A stretch of DNA of 64,000 bases from Sulfitobacter mediterraneus (GCF_016801775.1 NZ_CP069004.1:186001-250000); one strand, 5' to 3'; shown: positions 17,678 through 27,400, counted from the first letter of the stretch. The notes: generated by a model not told the origin, from the letters alone. Translations and numbers: made by a program.

Positions 17678-18734
17678 CAGCTTTCTGAGCCGCCTGTTCG
17701 GGCGGCTTTGGCACCGCCCTGCTTCTGACTTCGGTCCGCGGCGGGGCAACGTGACCCATGTGATCATCCTTGATGGCACGATGTCCTCATTGGACCCGGA
17801 CGATCAGACCAACGCGGGCCGGGCCTATACCCTGCTGCGCGAGATGGGCAGCGAAATTTCCATCTACTACGAGCCGGGTTTGCAATGGCGCGACTGGCGG
17901 TCGGCGGTTGACGTGGCGATGGGGCGGGGGATCAATCGGCAAATCAAACGCGCCTATGGCTATCTGGCCTCACGGTTTCGACCGGGTGACAGGATTTACA
18001 TGCTGGGATATTCGCGCGGCGCCTACGCAGTGCGCAGCCTTGCCGGTATCATGGATCAGGTGGGCTTGCTGCGGGCCGATTGCGCGACCGAGCGGAACAT
18101 CCGCGATGCCTACCGCCATTATGAGAACAACCCCGCAGGCGCCGCCGCCCGCGCCTTTGCCGATGTGCACTGCCACGAACGGGTTGAGATCGAGGCAATC
18201 GGCGTTTGGGACACCGTCAAATCACTGGGGATTAACGCGCCCGTGCTATGGCGCCTGACAGAGCCGCGCCATGCCTTTCACAACCATGATCTGGGCGGCA
18301 CAATTCGCAACGGATTTCAGGCCTTGGCGTTTCACGAATCCCGCCTTGCCTTTGCGCCGGTGCTTTGGGAAACCCATCCCGGTTTTGAGGGACATGTCGA
18401 ACAGGTGTGGTTTCGCGGAACCCATGGCGATGTCGGCGGCCAGCTTGGCGGGTACGAGGCGGCGCGCCCCCTGGCCAACATCCCGTTGGTCTGGCTTTTG
18501 GCCCGGATTGAGGAAACCGGACTGCCGATGCCCGCCGGATGGAAGCTGCGATTTGAGCAAGACATTGATGCGCCGTCGGCAGGCAAATGGCGCGGCTACG
18601 GTAAAATGTTCATGAGCCGCCGCAAGCGCAAGGTTGGGGCCGACCCGTCAGAGCGGTTGCACGAAACCCTGCTGGAATACAGCCAGAGGGCCAAACCCAT
18701 CCGCGCAACCCTCGTTGATGCGGTCACGCGCTAA
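17655..18734 (+). CDS. DUF2235-type alpha/beta hydrolase
   Basis: A 359-residue protein of the DUF2235 family (the fold used by type VI phospholipase effectors and many cytoplasmic relatives). The nucleophile elbow GYSRGA has Ser120, and WFRGTHGDVGG (His257, Asp259) is the conserved C-terminal acid/base region. The Asp40-Gly pair in VIILDGTMS matches the usual start of the domain. No secretion signal is seen. The likely start is GTG at 17655, inside the end of the molybdenum hydroxylase gene, giving a 23-bp overlap and probable translational coupling; a GTG near 17750 is the alternative. No type VI genes are nearby, so it is probably a housekeeping hydrolase of unknown substrate. Confidence 0.8.
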   Translation: MRPSLRNDSFLSRLFGRLWHRPASDFGPRRGNVTHVIILDGTMSSLDPDDQTNAGRAYTLLREMGSEISIYYEPGLQWRDWRSAVDVAMGRGINRQIKRAYGYLASRFRPGDRIYMLGYSRGAYAVRSLAGIMDQVGLLRADCATERNIRDAYRHYENNPAGAAARAFADVHCHERVEIEAIGVWDTVKSLGINAPVLWRLTEPRHAFHNHDLGGTIRNGFQALAFHESRLAFAPVLWETHPGFEGHVEQVWFRGTHGDVGGQLGGYEAARPLANIPLVWLLARIEETGLPMPAGWKLRFEQDIDAPSAGKWRGYGKMFMSRRKRKVGADPSERLHETLLEYSQRAKPIRATLVDAVTR

Positions 18735-19213
18735 CCCAGTTTCATGACGATGCAGGTGGTCGATCCGGTGGCATAAAGCTTGCCATCCTCAATGCCGCGA
18801 ATTTCGCCGTGGGCCACACCGGTTGAGCGTCCGACGTGATCGGCGATCCCGATGCAGTCGATTTCCATGCCAATCGGGATCGCCCGCAGGATGTTGATCT
18901 TGTACTCCAGCGTTGTGTAAACGCTGCCGCGCGGCACTTTGGTCATCACCGCGCAGGCCATCGCACTGTCAAGTAGCGTGCCGTACCAGCCGCCATGCAC
19001 CGTGCCCATCGGATTGGTCATCATGAATGTGGGCGCACCCCGAAACACGGCGCGGCCGTCCTCAACGGAATGCAGGGCATAGCCCATGGTCTGCCCGATC
19101 GGCGGGCCGGGGTTGGTTCCGTCCACAATCCGCTGCATGAATTCGAGACCGGACAAGGCCAGTGCCTCGCTCTGGCTCAGCAGGTCTTCGGGGCGTTCGG
19201 CAACGCGGGGCAT
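18731..19213 (-). CDS. PaaI-type hot-dog thioesterase
   Basis: A 160-residue hot-dog fold acyl-CoA thioesterase. The family signature NPMGTVHGGWYGTLLDSAMA carries the HGG motif and the catalytic acidic residue in the following helix; TTLEYKINILRAI and STGVAHGEI are typical strands. Substrate is likely an aromatic or medium-chain acyl-CoA, not determined. The start at 19213 (MPRVAERPED) is chosen over one nine codons upstream. Its stop overlaps the stop of the convergent DUF2235 gene by 4 bp. Confidence 0.83.
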   Translation of the reverse strand: MPRVAERPEDLLSQSEALALSGLEFMQRIVDGTNPGPPIGQTMGYALHSVEDGRAVFRGAPTFMMTNPMGTVHGGWYGTLLDSAMACAVMTKVPRGSVYTTLEYKINILRAIPIGMEIDCIGIADHVGRSTGVAHGEIRGIEDGKLYATGSTTCIVMKLG

Positions 19214-19276
19214 GGCTCTCTCCGATCTTGGTCCTTGCACAAATGCTAGGGTGCAAAACCGTGAAAGAGCAACCTG

Positions 19277-20158
19277 TTACGCCACGTCCGAAAGGGCAAT
19301 CTGTGGCATGACACCCAGCGCCCGGCAAACATTGCGGGTCAGATCAGGGCGATTCAAGGTGTAGAAATGCAAGGCATCGACCCCTTCATCCACCAGTTTG
19401 CTGCACATCTCGGTGCACAGGGCCGTGGCCAGCAAATCATGCCGATCATCACGGATGGCCGCATCAAATGCCTGATCCAGCCAATCGGGGATCGGCGTGC
19501 CGCAACGCTCGGCAAAACCGCGGGCGGATTTCCAGTTCACGATGGGCAAAATACCGGGGGTCACCGGCTTGTCGATGCCTGCCTTGGCACAGGCATCGCG
19601 GAATCGCAGAAAGCTGTCCGCATCAAAGAAAAACTGGGTGATCGCCTCATCCGCGCCTGCCTCGAACTTGCGTTTGAGCCAGTTTACATTGGCCTGCGCA
19701 TCGGCGGCTTCGGGATGCACATCGGGATAGGCGCCCACCCGAATGTTGAATGTACCAGTCTCCGCCAATGCGGTGATCAACTCGCAACTGTCTTGGAACC
19801 CGTCGGGGTGGGGGGTGAAACTGTCGGCCCCGCCTTCAGGATCGCCGCGCAGGGCAACGATGTCGGTCACACCGATTTCTGCATATCCTTTGGCAACCGC
19901 CAGCGTATCGGCGCGGCTGGCCCCGACGCAGGTCAAGTGCCCGGCTACCGGCAGCCCGGATGTGCGCGCCAGGACATGTGCGGCGTCATGAGTCAAATCG
20001 CGCGTTGTGCCGCCCGCGCCATAGGTGACCGAGAAAAACCGCGGGGCCAGCGGTGCCAGCGCCTGCGCGGTGTCCCACAGCTTGAACGCGGCATCGACGT
20101 TGCGGGGAGGGAAAACCTCAAAAGAAACGGCAGGGGTTGGCATATCGGTGATCCTCAT
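19277..20158 (-). CDS. metF: 5,10-Methylenetetrahydrofolate reductase
   Basis: A 293-residue flavoprotein that reduces methylene-tetrahydrofolate to methyl-tetrahydrofolate for methionine synthesis. VSFEVFPPRN at the start, FFSVTYGAGGTTRD, the DIVALRGDP loop and the ADEAITQFFFD segment are all family hallmarks of the bacterial TIM-barrel enzyme. It lacks the regulatory C-terminal domain of the eukaryotic form, as expected. It is divergent from metR, with 82 bp between the start codons, the usual arrangement for MetR-controlled metF. Confidence 0.95.
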   Translation of the reverse strand: MRITDMPTPAVSFEVFPPRNVDAAFKLWDTAQALAPLAPRFFSVTYGAGGTTRDLTHDAAHVLARTSGLPVAGHLTCVGASRADTLAVAKGYAEIGVTDIVALRGDPEGGADSFTPHPDGFQDSCELITALAETGTFNIRVGAYPDVHPEAADAQANVNWLKRKFEAGADEAITQFFFDADSFLRFRDACAKAGIDKPVTPGILPIVNWKSARGFAERCGTPIPDWLDQAFDAAIRDDRHDLLATALCTEMCSKLVDEGVDALHFYTLNRPDLTRNVCRALGVMPQIALSDVA

Positions 20159-20174
20159 GTGCGAATTTACCTGC

Positions 20175-20240
20175 TTGTCTCATGTTTGTTGATGTGAGAC
20201 AAATTCATAACTTTCATCTTGAACATGAGTGATACCTCAT
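20175..20240. promoter_or_regulatory. metF-metR intergenic region with two inverted repeats
   Basis: Two inverted repeats lie in the shared promoter region. The first has perfect 8-bp arms TTGTCTCA (20175-20182) and TGAGACAA (20195-20202), centred 20 bp apart, two helical turns. The second is ATGAG (20225-20229) and CTCAT (20236-20240), directly abutting the metR start codon. A TTCATCTTGAA sequence lies between them. Such sites suit a LysR-type dimer or tetramer acting on metF and on metR itself. Confidence 0.5.
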
Positions 20241-21146
20241 ATGCACATCGAATTCCGCCACCTGCGTACCATTCAGGCCATCCACGAGGCTGGCGGTCTG
20301 GCCCGCGCCGCCGAACAGATGAACATCACCCAATCCGCGCTCAGCCATCAGGTGAAAGGGTTGGAGGATCAGGCCGGTGTGGAGCTGTTCGTCCGCCGCT
20401 CCAAACCGTTGAAGCTGTCGCCTGCCGGACAACGGCTGCTGAAACTGGCACAGCAGGTGTTGCCGCAGGTCCAGGCCTTGCAAGACGAATTTGCTGGTCT
20501 GCGCGAGGGCAGCACCGGACGCATGCATATCGCCATCGAATGCCACGCCTGTTTTGAATGGCTCTTTCCGGTGCTCGAACACTTCCGCCGCGCCTGGCCG
20601 GATGTTGATGTGGATATCCGTCCCGGACTGGCCTTTGACGCGCTGCCGGCGCTGCTGCGAGAAGAGGTGGATCTGGTGGTGTCTTCCGATCCCGAGGAAC
20701 TGCCGGGCGTAAAATTTGTCGAACTTTTTGATTACAATCCGGTCTTTGTTGCTTCGGCCAATCATCCATTGGCGCAAAAATCCTATGTCGAGGCGGCAGA
20801 TTTCCGCAGTGAAACCCTGATCACCTATCCTGTTGAACGCACAAGGCTGGATATCTTCAGCCAGTTGTTGATCCCCGCCAAAGTGGAACCAGCCGCCATT
20901 CGGCAGGTTGAACTGACGGCGGTGATCTTGTTGCTTGTTGCCTCAAATCGCGGCGTTTCGGTGTTGCCCGATTGGGTGGTGCGCGAGGTGAAATACAGCT
21001 CTGACTACGTGACCCGCCCGCTGACAAAGGACGGCATCACCCGCCGCCTTTACGCCGCCGTGCGCGAGGATGATCTGGGCAAACCTTTCATGGATGAATT
21101 GTTGCGCCTGGCCGGTGAAGAGGCGCGCAAACTGCAGGCACAGTAG
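20241..21146 (+). CDS. metR: LysR-type regulator MetR
   Basis: A 301-residue LysR-family activator. The N-terminal helix-turn-helix contains LRTIQAIHEAGGLARAAEQM and NITQSALSHQVKGLE. The effector domain follows, with IECHACFEWLFPVLEHF and SSDPEELPGV segments that I associate with MetR, which senses homocysteine and controls metE, metF and metH. The divergent position next to metF supports the name. The ATG at 20241 is preferred; an upstream GTG at 20229 would lie inside the inverted repeat that abuts the start. Confidence 0.9.
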   Translation: MHIEFRHLRTIQAIHEAGGLARAAEQMNITQSALSHQVKGLEDQAGVELFVRRSKPLKLSPAGQRLLKLAQQVLPQVQALQDEFAGLREGSTGRMHIAIECHACFEWLFPVLEHFRRAWPDVDVDIRPGLAFDALPALLREEVDLVVSSDPEELPGVKFVELFDYNPVFVASANHPLAQKSYVEAADFRSETLITYPVERTRLDIFSQLLIPAKVEPAAIRQVELTAVILLLVASNRGVSVLPDWVVREVKYSSDYVTRPLTKDGITRRLYAAVREDDLGKPFMDELLRLAGEEARKLQAQ

Positions 21147-21234
21147 GGGGCCAGCCCCCATCGCCGCAAACGGCGATTCCCCCGGAGGTTTTTCCGGCCA
21201 AATGAAGCAGGGATCTTTCTTGCTTCATTTGGCC
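21146..21234. repeat. Composite intergenic hairpin element between convergent genes
   Basis: Three inverted repeats follow each other: GGGGGC/GCCCCC around 21146-21159, ATCGCCG/CGGCGAT at 21160-21177, and a perfect 14-bp stem GGCCAAATGAAGCA (21196-21209) with its complement (21221-21234) around an 11-base loop. The block CCCGGAGG-TTTTT-CCGGCCAAATGAAG resembles a short repeat common between genes in Rhodobacterales genomes. Placed between the ends of metR and the oxidoreductase gene, it may also serve as a two-way terminator. A weaker partial copy is at 15185-15208. Confidence 0.7.
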
Positions 21235-21261
21235 TTAGGGGCCGGGGCAAGGCACCGGATG

Positions 21262-22302
21262 TCAGCCGACTTTCACAATCGCTTTGCCGTGATTGCCGCC
21301 GGTCAGCAACTCCATGAAGGCTTGCGGCGCGTTCTCCAGGCCTTCGGTGATGTCCTCTTTGTATTTGACCCGGCCATCGGCGATCATTGGGGCGACCTCA
21401 GCAACAAATTCCGGGAAGCGGTCCCAGTGGTTTGAGATGATAAAGCCGTTCACGCTGAGGAAATTGACGAGGATCGTCCGCCAGAGCTTGGGCGCGGTCA
21501 GCCCCTGACCCGCGGCGTTCGCACCAAGGCCACCGGCGTTGTACCATGCGATCATCCCGCAAACCGGAATGCGGCCATGGGGGTTCATCAAGGACAGCGC
21601 CGCATCCAGAACCGGCCCGCCAACGTTTTCAAAGTAGACGTCAATGCCATCTGGCGCGGCTGCCTTCATGGCATTGCGCAGGTCTTTGACGTTGTCATAG
21701 GCGCGGTGGTCGATGCAGGCGTCAAAGCCAAAGCTGTCTTTGGCCAAGGCACATTTGTCTGCGCCGCCAGCGATACCCACCGTGCGCAGCCCCTGCGCCT
21801 TGGCAAGCTGCCCGACCATGGAACCGACCGGCCCTGTCGCGGCGGCAACGGCAAGGGTTTCACCCGCCTTGGGGCGGCCATATTCCTTAAGGCCCAGCCA
21901 GCCGGTGAAACCGGGCATGCCCAGCACGCCGAGCGAGGTGGTCACGGGCGCTTGTGACGGATCCAGCTTGCGGCACATTTTGGCATTGGCGGTGCTGTGC
22001 GTGGCCCAGCCGAACGGGCCGAACACGTGATCGCCCTCGGCAAAGCCCGGCGCGTTGGATGACAGGACCACACCAACGCTGCCGCCTTCCATCTTGCCAC
22101 CGATGGGCACCGGGGCGGCGTAGGATTTGGCGTCGTCCATGCGGCCGCGCATATAGGGGTCCAGCGACATATGGCTGACCTTGACCAGGATCTCGCCCTC
22201 CCCGGGGGTGGGTATCGCGGCGGTTTCTAGGCGAAAATTCTCTTGGCTGGGCGCGCCCGTGGGGCGGCTGGCCAGCACGATCTGTTGCATCTGGTCGCTC
22301 AT
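21262..22302 (-). CDS. NADPH-dependent oxidoreductase, zinc-free MDR (prostaglandin reductase/CurA-like)
   Basis: A 346-residue medium-chain dehydrogenase/reductase. It lacks the catalytic and structural zinc ligands of alcohol dehydrogenases and has the N-terminal SLDPYMRGRMDD signature of the leukotriene/prostaglandin reductase-like group, which reduces the double bond of alpha,beta-unsaturated carbonyls. The nucleotide-binding loop reads AAATGPVGSMVGQLAK, and YFENVGGPVLDAAL is a conserved catalytic-domain motif. Start at 22302 with GGGAGAGA upstream. It is a single-gene unit. Confidence 0.88.
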   Translation of the reverse strand: MSDQMQQIVLASRPTGAPSQENFRLETAAIPTPGEGEILVKVSHMSLDPYMRGRMDDAKSYAAPVPIGGKMEGGSVGVVLSSNAPGFAEGDHVFGPFGWATHSTANAKMCRKLDPSQAPVTTSLGVLGMPGFTGWLGLKEYGRPKAGETLAVAAATGPVGSMVGQLAKAQGLRTVGIAGGADKCALAKDSFGFDACIDHRAYDNVKDLRNAMKAAAPDGIDVYFENVGGPVLDAALSLMNPHGRIPVCGMIAWYNAGGLGANAAGQGLTAPKLWRTILVNFLSVNGFIISNHWDRFPEFVAEVAPMIADGRVKYKEDITEGLENAPQAFMELLTGGNHGKAIVKVG

Positions 22303-22462
22303 CTGTCTCTCCCTTTGATCTGTTGATTGGCGGTCATGGTGCCGCGTGGTGCAGCGATTGCAAGGGCAGATCAGAATCACGGTGCGTCAGTTTGGATCTG
22401 CCCCTTGGCATTCGCGGCATTGGCGCTTATACGCAGCGCCTGATCCATCGAAGGTACAGCAA

Positions 22463-23248
22463 ATGGTTGGCAGTGCGAATCTCAACATCATGATCAAGGC
22501 TGCCCGCAAGGCGGGCCGTGCGTTGATCAAAGACTTCCGTGAAGTCGAAAACCTGCAGGTCTCTGTCAAAGGTGCCGGGGATTTTGTCAGCAAGGCCGAT
22601 ATCGAAGCGGAACGGACGCTGAAGAACGAGCTGATGGGCGCACGCCCGACCTATGGCTGGCTTGCCGAAGAGGGCGGCGAAGAGGCGGGGCAAGATCCCA
22701 CGCGCCGCTGGATCGTGGACCCTTTGGATGGGACGACCAATTTCCTGCACGGCCTGCCGCATTGGGCGATTTCTATCGCACTGGAGCACAAGGGCCAGAT
22801 CGTTGCGGGCGTTGTCTTTGACCCCGCCAAGGACGAAATGTTTTTTGCCGAAAAGGGCGCGGGCGCCTGGATGAATGAAAGCCGGATGCGTGTGTCGGGC
22901 CGGAACCGGATGATCGAGAGCATCTTTGCAACCGGTCTGCCCTTTGGCGGGCGTTCTGATTTGCCTGCGACCTTGCAAGATCTGGCGCGTTTGATGCCGG
23001 TTTGTGCGGGCGTGCGGCGATGGGGCTCTGCGGCGCTGGATTTGGCTTACGTTGCCTCTGGCCGTTACGACGGTTTTTGGGAGCGTCGTTTGAATTCCTG
23101 GGATCTGGCCGCCGGCATGTTGATCGTCAAAGAGGCGGGCGGCTTGGTTGAGCCGATGAACCCTGCGGGCGACGTGCTGACCGATGGAGAGATCATTTGC
23201 GCCAATGAGGCGATCTTCTCGGGCTTTGCCAAGGTTGTGCGCGGTTAA
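22463..23248 (+). CDS. suhB: Inositol monophosphatase family protein
   Basis: A 261-residue Mg-dependent phosphatase. Metal ligands are seen as Glu70 in WLAEEGG, Asp86 and Asp89 in WIVDPLDGTTNF, and the C-terminal Asp in RLNSWDLAAG. GSAALDLAYVASGRYDGFWE is the second family signature. SuhB-type proteins dephosphorylate inositol phosphates and in enterobacteria also act in rRNA antitermination; which role holds here is not shown. Start at 22463 with GAAGG about ten bases upstream. It ends 1 bp short of the stop of the opposing GFA gene. Confidence 0.9.
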   Translation: MVGSANLNIMIKAARKAGRALIKDFREVENLQVSVKGAGDFVSKADIEAERTLKNELMGARPTYGWLAEEGGEEAGQDPTRRWIVDPLDGTTNFLHGLPHWAISIALEHKGQIVAGVVFDPAKDEMFFAEKGAGAWMNESRMRVSGRNRMIESIFATGLPFGGRSDLPATLQDLARLMPVCAGVRRWGSAALDLAYVASGRYDGFWERRLNSWDLAAGMLIVKEAGGLVEPMNPAGDVLTDGEIICANEAIFSGFAKVVRG

Positions 23249-23249
23249 T

Positions 23250-23627
23250 CTATTGATCTGAGGGATGGTTCACGCCGTCGTTCCATGGGAACGGCTCGTG
23301 CTCCCATGTCTTGACCCCGTCAATACAACCCAGATTGATCCCGCATTCGTCGGGGTCTGACCGGCGTTGATGATGGGTGTAGATTCCGCAGGTTTTGCAA
23401 AAATAATGCTGCGCGGTTCTGGTGCCCCATGTGTAGAGACCAAGGTTGTCTGCCCCTTGCTGGATCTTGAGGGAGGCCGTCGTCGCAGTGACCGCAGCGG
23501 CCTGTCTGCGGGCGCAGAACGAGCAGGTGCAGCGGGCCGCATCGGACAGGCCATGGGGCAGGGTCGCCGTCAAAACCACAGCGCCGCAGTGGCAACTGGC
23601 ACGGATATGCATTGGGTCGTTGTTCAT
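23250..23627 (-). CDS. GFA family (glutathione-dependent formaldehyde-activating-like) zinc protein
   Basis: A 125-residue protein with the CENP-V/GFA fold. The zinc-binding cysteines are visible as SCHCGAV, CTCSFCARR and FCKTCGIYTHHQ. Named for an enzyme forming S-hydroxymethylglutathione, but most small members have no proven activity. Its ATG overlaps the stop of the upstream rhomboid gene (ATGA, 23624-23627), so the two are translationally coupled. Confidence 0.85.
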   Translation of the reverse strand: MNNDPMHIRASCHCGAVVLTATLPHGLSDAARCTCSFCARRQAAAVTATTASLKIQQGADNLGLYTWGTRTAQHYFCKTCGIYTHHQRRSDPDECGINLGCIDGVKTWEHEPFPWNDGVNHPSDQ

Positions 23628-24367
23628 TTGCGCCGCACCTTTGGGATACTGCTTTTGAGCAGGGGATATTCGGCGGGCGGATGCGGTGGGTGCCCGTCAT
23701 TGCGGGCCCAAAAAGAACCCGCTCCGCGCCGCAGCCACAGGGGCAGCGCAAAGATCAGCCCGGCCACAAAACCGCCCGCATGGGCCCAATAGGCCACGCC
23801 GCCTGTTTCGGCCTCTGCGGCGATGCCCCCCAGAAACTGCGCGCCAAACCACAGGGCCAGCATGATCCAGGCCGGGATCGGAAAAATGCGGAAGAACACC
23901 ACAAAGATGATCAGGATATCGACCTTGGCCTTGGGGAACAGCAGCAGATAAGCGCCCATAACCCCGGCGATCGCGCCTGACGCGCCGACCATCGGCACGC
24001 GCGATGTTGGCTCAAACCACACCTGTGCAAGACCGGCGGCCACCCCGCAGGCGATATAGAACAACAGATAACGAAAATGCCCCATCTCGTCTTCGATGTT
24101 GTCACCAAAGATCCATAGAAACAGCATGTTACCCAGAAGATGCATCCAGCCGCCATGCAGGAACATCGAGGTGAACAAGCCCTCGAACCCCTGGCCCATG
24201 CCGATCCGCGCGGGGATCAAGGCCCAAGCATCATAAAAGGCATAAAGCGCTCGCGGTTCGCTCAACAGCGGCACATAGCTGAGAAAAATGATGATGTTCA
24301 GCGCCATCAGCGCATAGGTGACATAGGGCGTGCGCCCTGACGGGTTGTGATCACGGATTGGAAACAT
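23624..24367 (-). CDS. Rhomboid family intramembrane serine protease
   Basis: A 247-residue polytopic membrane protein of six or more helices. The catalytic dyad is visible: Ser130 in VGASGAIAGVMGAY and His196 in AYWAHAGGFVAG. The HGGWMHLLGNMLFLWIFG helix with its conserved His/Asn is also present. It cleaves membrane-anchored substrates within the bilayer; substrates are unknown. Start MFPIRDHNPSGRTPYVTY at 24367 matches the family's cytoplasmic N-terminus. Confidence 0.92.
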   Translation of the reverse strand: MFPIRDHNPSGRTPYVTYALMALNIIIFLSYVPLLSEPRALYAFYDAWALIPARIGMGQGFEGLFTSMFLHGGWMHLLGNMLFLWIFGDNIEDEMGHFRYLLFYIACGVAAGLAQVWFEPTSRVPMVGASGAIAGVMGAYLLLFPKAKVDILIIFVVFFRIFPIPAWIMLALWFGAQFLGGIAAEAETGGVAYWAHAGGFVAGLIFALPLWLRRGAGSFWARNDGHPPHPPAEYPLLKSSIPKVRRK

Positions 24368-24427
24368 ATCCGCACGCTCTGCGATTGGCCCGCCGGGGTC
24401 AAGACAGGAGTGGTGCATCCGTAGAAA

Positions 24428-24451
24428 GGGCCGGGCGTGTTTGCCCGGCCC
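24428..24451 (-). terminator. Hairpin after putA
   Basis: A perfect 9-bp GC stem (GGGCCGGGC / GCCCGGCCC) with a six-base loop begins 8 bp beyond the putA stop and is followed on the minus strand by TTTC. It is a likely terminator for putA, isolating it from the downstream rhomboid gene. Confidence 0.75.
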
Positions 24452-24458
24452 GGGCCGT

Positions 24459-27400
24459 TTAGGTCACCGCGCCCAGCAAGGCCGCGTTGCCACCAGAAGC
24501 AGTGGTGTCCACGCAAACGTGGCGCTCAGCCCGCACGCGTGCAGTGTCAGGCAGGCCGCGGATCAGGGGCAGGATCGGGCCGTTGCGCCGCGCCAGCGCC
24601 TGTTCGATCTGCCGTGCGATTTCTTCATCGCCCCACCACAGAACGCCGCCGTAGGCAGGGCCGTCTGTCAACGCCGTTGGATCGATACTGCCACTGGCCT
24701 GCACGGCAACGCCGCCGAGCGCCCTGACCGCGCGGGCCTGTTCGGCAGCGACATCCGCCCCTGGCCCCATACAAAGCAGTGCGGGGCGGGGCAGGGTGGA
24801 TAGGCGATTGGATTCGCCGGTCGGCCCCGGCATCGAGAGTGTCTCAATCGGCTGGACCGGACCATGAGCTGGCAGCGGTGGGAGTGCGTCTTGGGTGCCA
24901 TCCCATTTCCCATCGACGGTTTTCAGATCCGGAGCCGAGAACCGGGGCAGGTAATTTGGCCCGCCCGCCTTGGGGCCGGTGCCAGAAAGCCCCTCGCCGC
25001 CAAAGGGTTGGCTGCCGACAATCGCGCCGATCTGGTTGCGGTTGATGTAGATATTGCCCGCCTCAACCCGTTCGGAGACATGTTGCACCCGATCATCAAT
25101 GCGCGTGTGCAATCCAAAGGTCAGCCCATAGCCGGTGCCATTGATCGCGTCGATCACGTCATCCAGTTCATGCGATTTGAATGTGGCAAGATGCAGAACC
25201 GGACCAAAAATCTCACGCTCCAGATCGCCAATGCCGTTTACCCGGATGATGGTCGGTGCAACGAAGGTGCCGGCTTTCGGCGCGTCAATTTCGGCCAGAA
25301 CACGGCCTTCACTGCGGGCAGATTCGATGTGGTCGGCAATGCCTTTGCGGGCCTGTTCGTCAATCACGGGGCCGACATCCGTGCGCAGCTGCCATGGATC
25401 GCCCATAGTGAGCGCCTTCATCGCGCCGATCAGCATTTTTGTCAGATCATCGGCAATGTCTTCCTGAACATAAAGACAACGCAAAGCCGAACACCGCTGC
25501 CCTGCGGATTGGAATGCGCTTTCGACAATTGCCTGCACGGCCTGTTCGGGCAGGGCAGTGCTGTCCACGATCATCGCATTCAGCCCTCCGGTCTCGGCGA
25601 TCAAAGGGGTGCCGGGGGCGCAATGTTCGGCCATCGCCGCGCGGATGCGCATCGCGGTGGCGGTCGATCCGGTAAAGGTCACGCCGCCGATGCGCGGGTC
25701 TGAAGTCAGCGCTGCGCCCACAGCGCCGCCGCCGGGCAGCAATTGCAAGGCATTGCGCGGCACGCCCGCCTTGTGCAGCAGCGACACGGTGACATGGGCC
25801 ACCAGCGGAGTTTGCTCCGCCGGTTTGGCCAAAACCGCATTGCCCGCCGCCAAGGCCGCCGAGACCTGCCCGACAAAGATCGCCATCGGAAAGTTCCACG
25901 GTGAGATGCAGGTGAAGATGCCCGCAGGCGGCATATTGGTGGCTTGTCCGGCATAATAGCGCAAAAAATCAACGCCTTCGCGCAATTCGGCGACACAATC
26001 GGGCAGGCCTTTTCCGGCCTCTCGTGCCAGCAGCGCAAAAATCTCGCCATAGTTTTCTTCGATCAAAGTGGCGGCTTTGAGCAGCACATCCCGGCGGGTC
26101 GCCAAGGGCGCATCCCAAGGCGCGGCGTGATCAAGGGCGGTCGCAACATCGGCAGCGGAAGCATTGCGAACAGTGCCCGGCGAGAGTTCGGGATCGGCGG
26201 GACTGACCACAGCGACAGCAGCATCAGGGGCCGCCTTGGCCGCCAGCAGCGGGGCAGCGTCCCACTGCTTGTCTGCAAACGGGCCCCGGGCCTCTTCGAT
26301 GGCCTGCAAGGTCGGTGTATGGGCCAGATCAAACCCGATGGCATTGCCGCGCTGGGGCAAAAAGACCTCTGGACCTTTCGGGATCACCATGCTGGCCTGA
26401 CCAAGCGTTTCAAACGGATCGGCCGCGACGACCTCTGGCGGGACATCCTCATCGACGATCTGGTTCACAAAACTGGAGTTCGCGCCGTTTTCCAACAAAC
26501 GCCGCACCAGATAGGCCAGCAAATCGCGATGCGCACCCACGGGGGCGTAGATGCGGCAGCGCGTGCCGTTTTGGTCCAGAACCAAGTTGTGCAGCGTCTC
26601 GCCCATGCCGTGCAAGCGTTGGAATTCAAATGCTTCCTTGTCCTGTGCCATTTTGAGGACGGCGCAAACCGTATGGGCGTTGTGGGTGGCGAACTGGGGA
26701 TAAATCCGGTCCGTCATGCCAAGCAGTTTACGGGCGTTGGCGATATAGCTGACATCGGTCGCGGCCTTCTCGGTAAAGACCGGAAAACCATCAATCCCTT
26801 CGACCTGCGCCCGCTTGATCTCGGTGTCCCAATAGGCGCCCTTGACCAAACGTACCATGATCCGGCGGTCATGCCGCTCTGCCATATCATAAAGTGCGTC
26901 AATCACCCGGCCTGCACGCGGGCCAAAGGCCTGTACCACAACGCCAAATCCGTCCCAGCCCGCCAGGGCCGGTTCGGACATCACGCGGTCAATCACCTCC
27001 AGCGACAGGGCAAGGCGGTCGGCCTCTTCGGCATCGACATTCAGACCCATGCCCGCCGATTTCGCGAGCAGCGCCAGCGCCCGCAAACGCGGCACCAGAT
27101 CACGCATCACCGCATCATGCTGCGCCACCTCGTACCGGGGGTGCAGGGCGCTGAGTTTGACTGAAATACCGGGGTTCTTGCGAATATCCTCGTCCGTACA
27201 GGCCGTGGCAATCGCCGAAATCGCGCGGCTGTAGCTCAGGTGATAACGTTTTGCATCCGCCTCGGTCCGGGCCGCTTCGCCCAGCATGTCATAGCTGTAG
27301 GTATAGCCCTTTTTCTCCATCCCCTTGGCGCGGGTCATGGCGGCGTTGATGTCCTCACCCAGCACAAACTGGCGGCCCATTTCCTTCATCGCGCGGGACA

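Noticed and set aside
17655..18734. Type VI secretion lipase effector
   Set aside because: The DUF2235 fold matches, but there are no type VI genes, VgrG, PAAR or immunity gene nearby.
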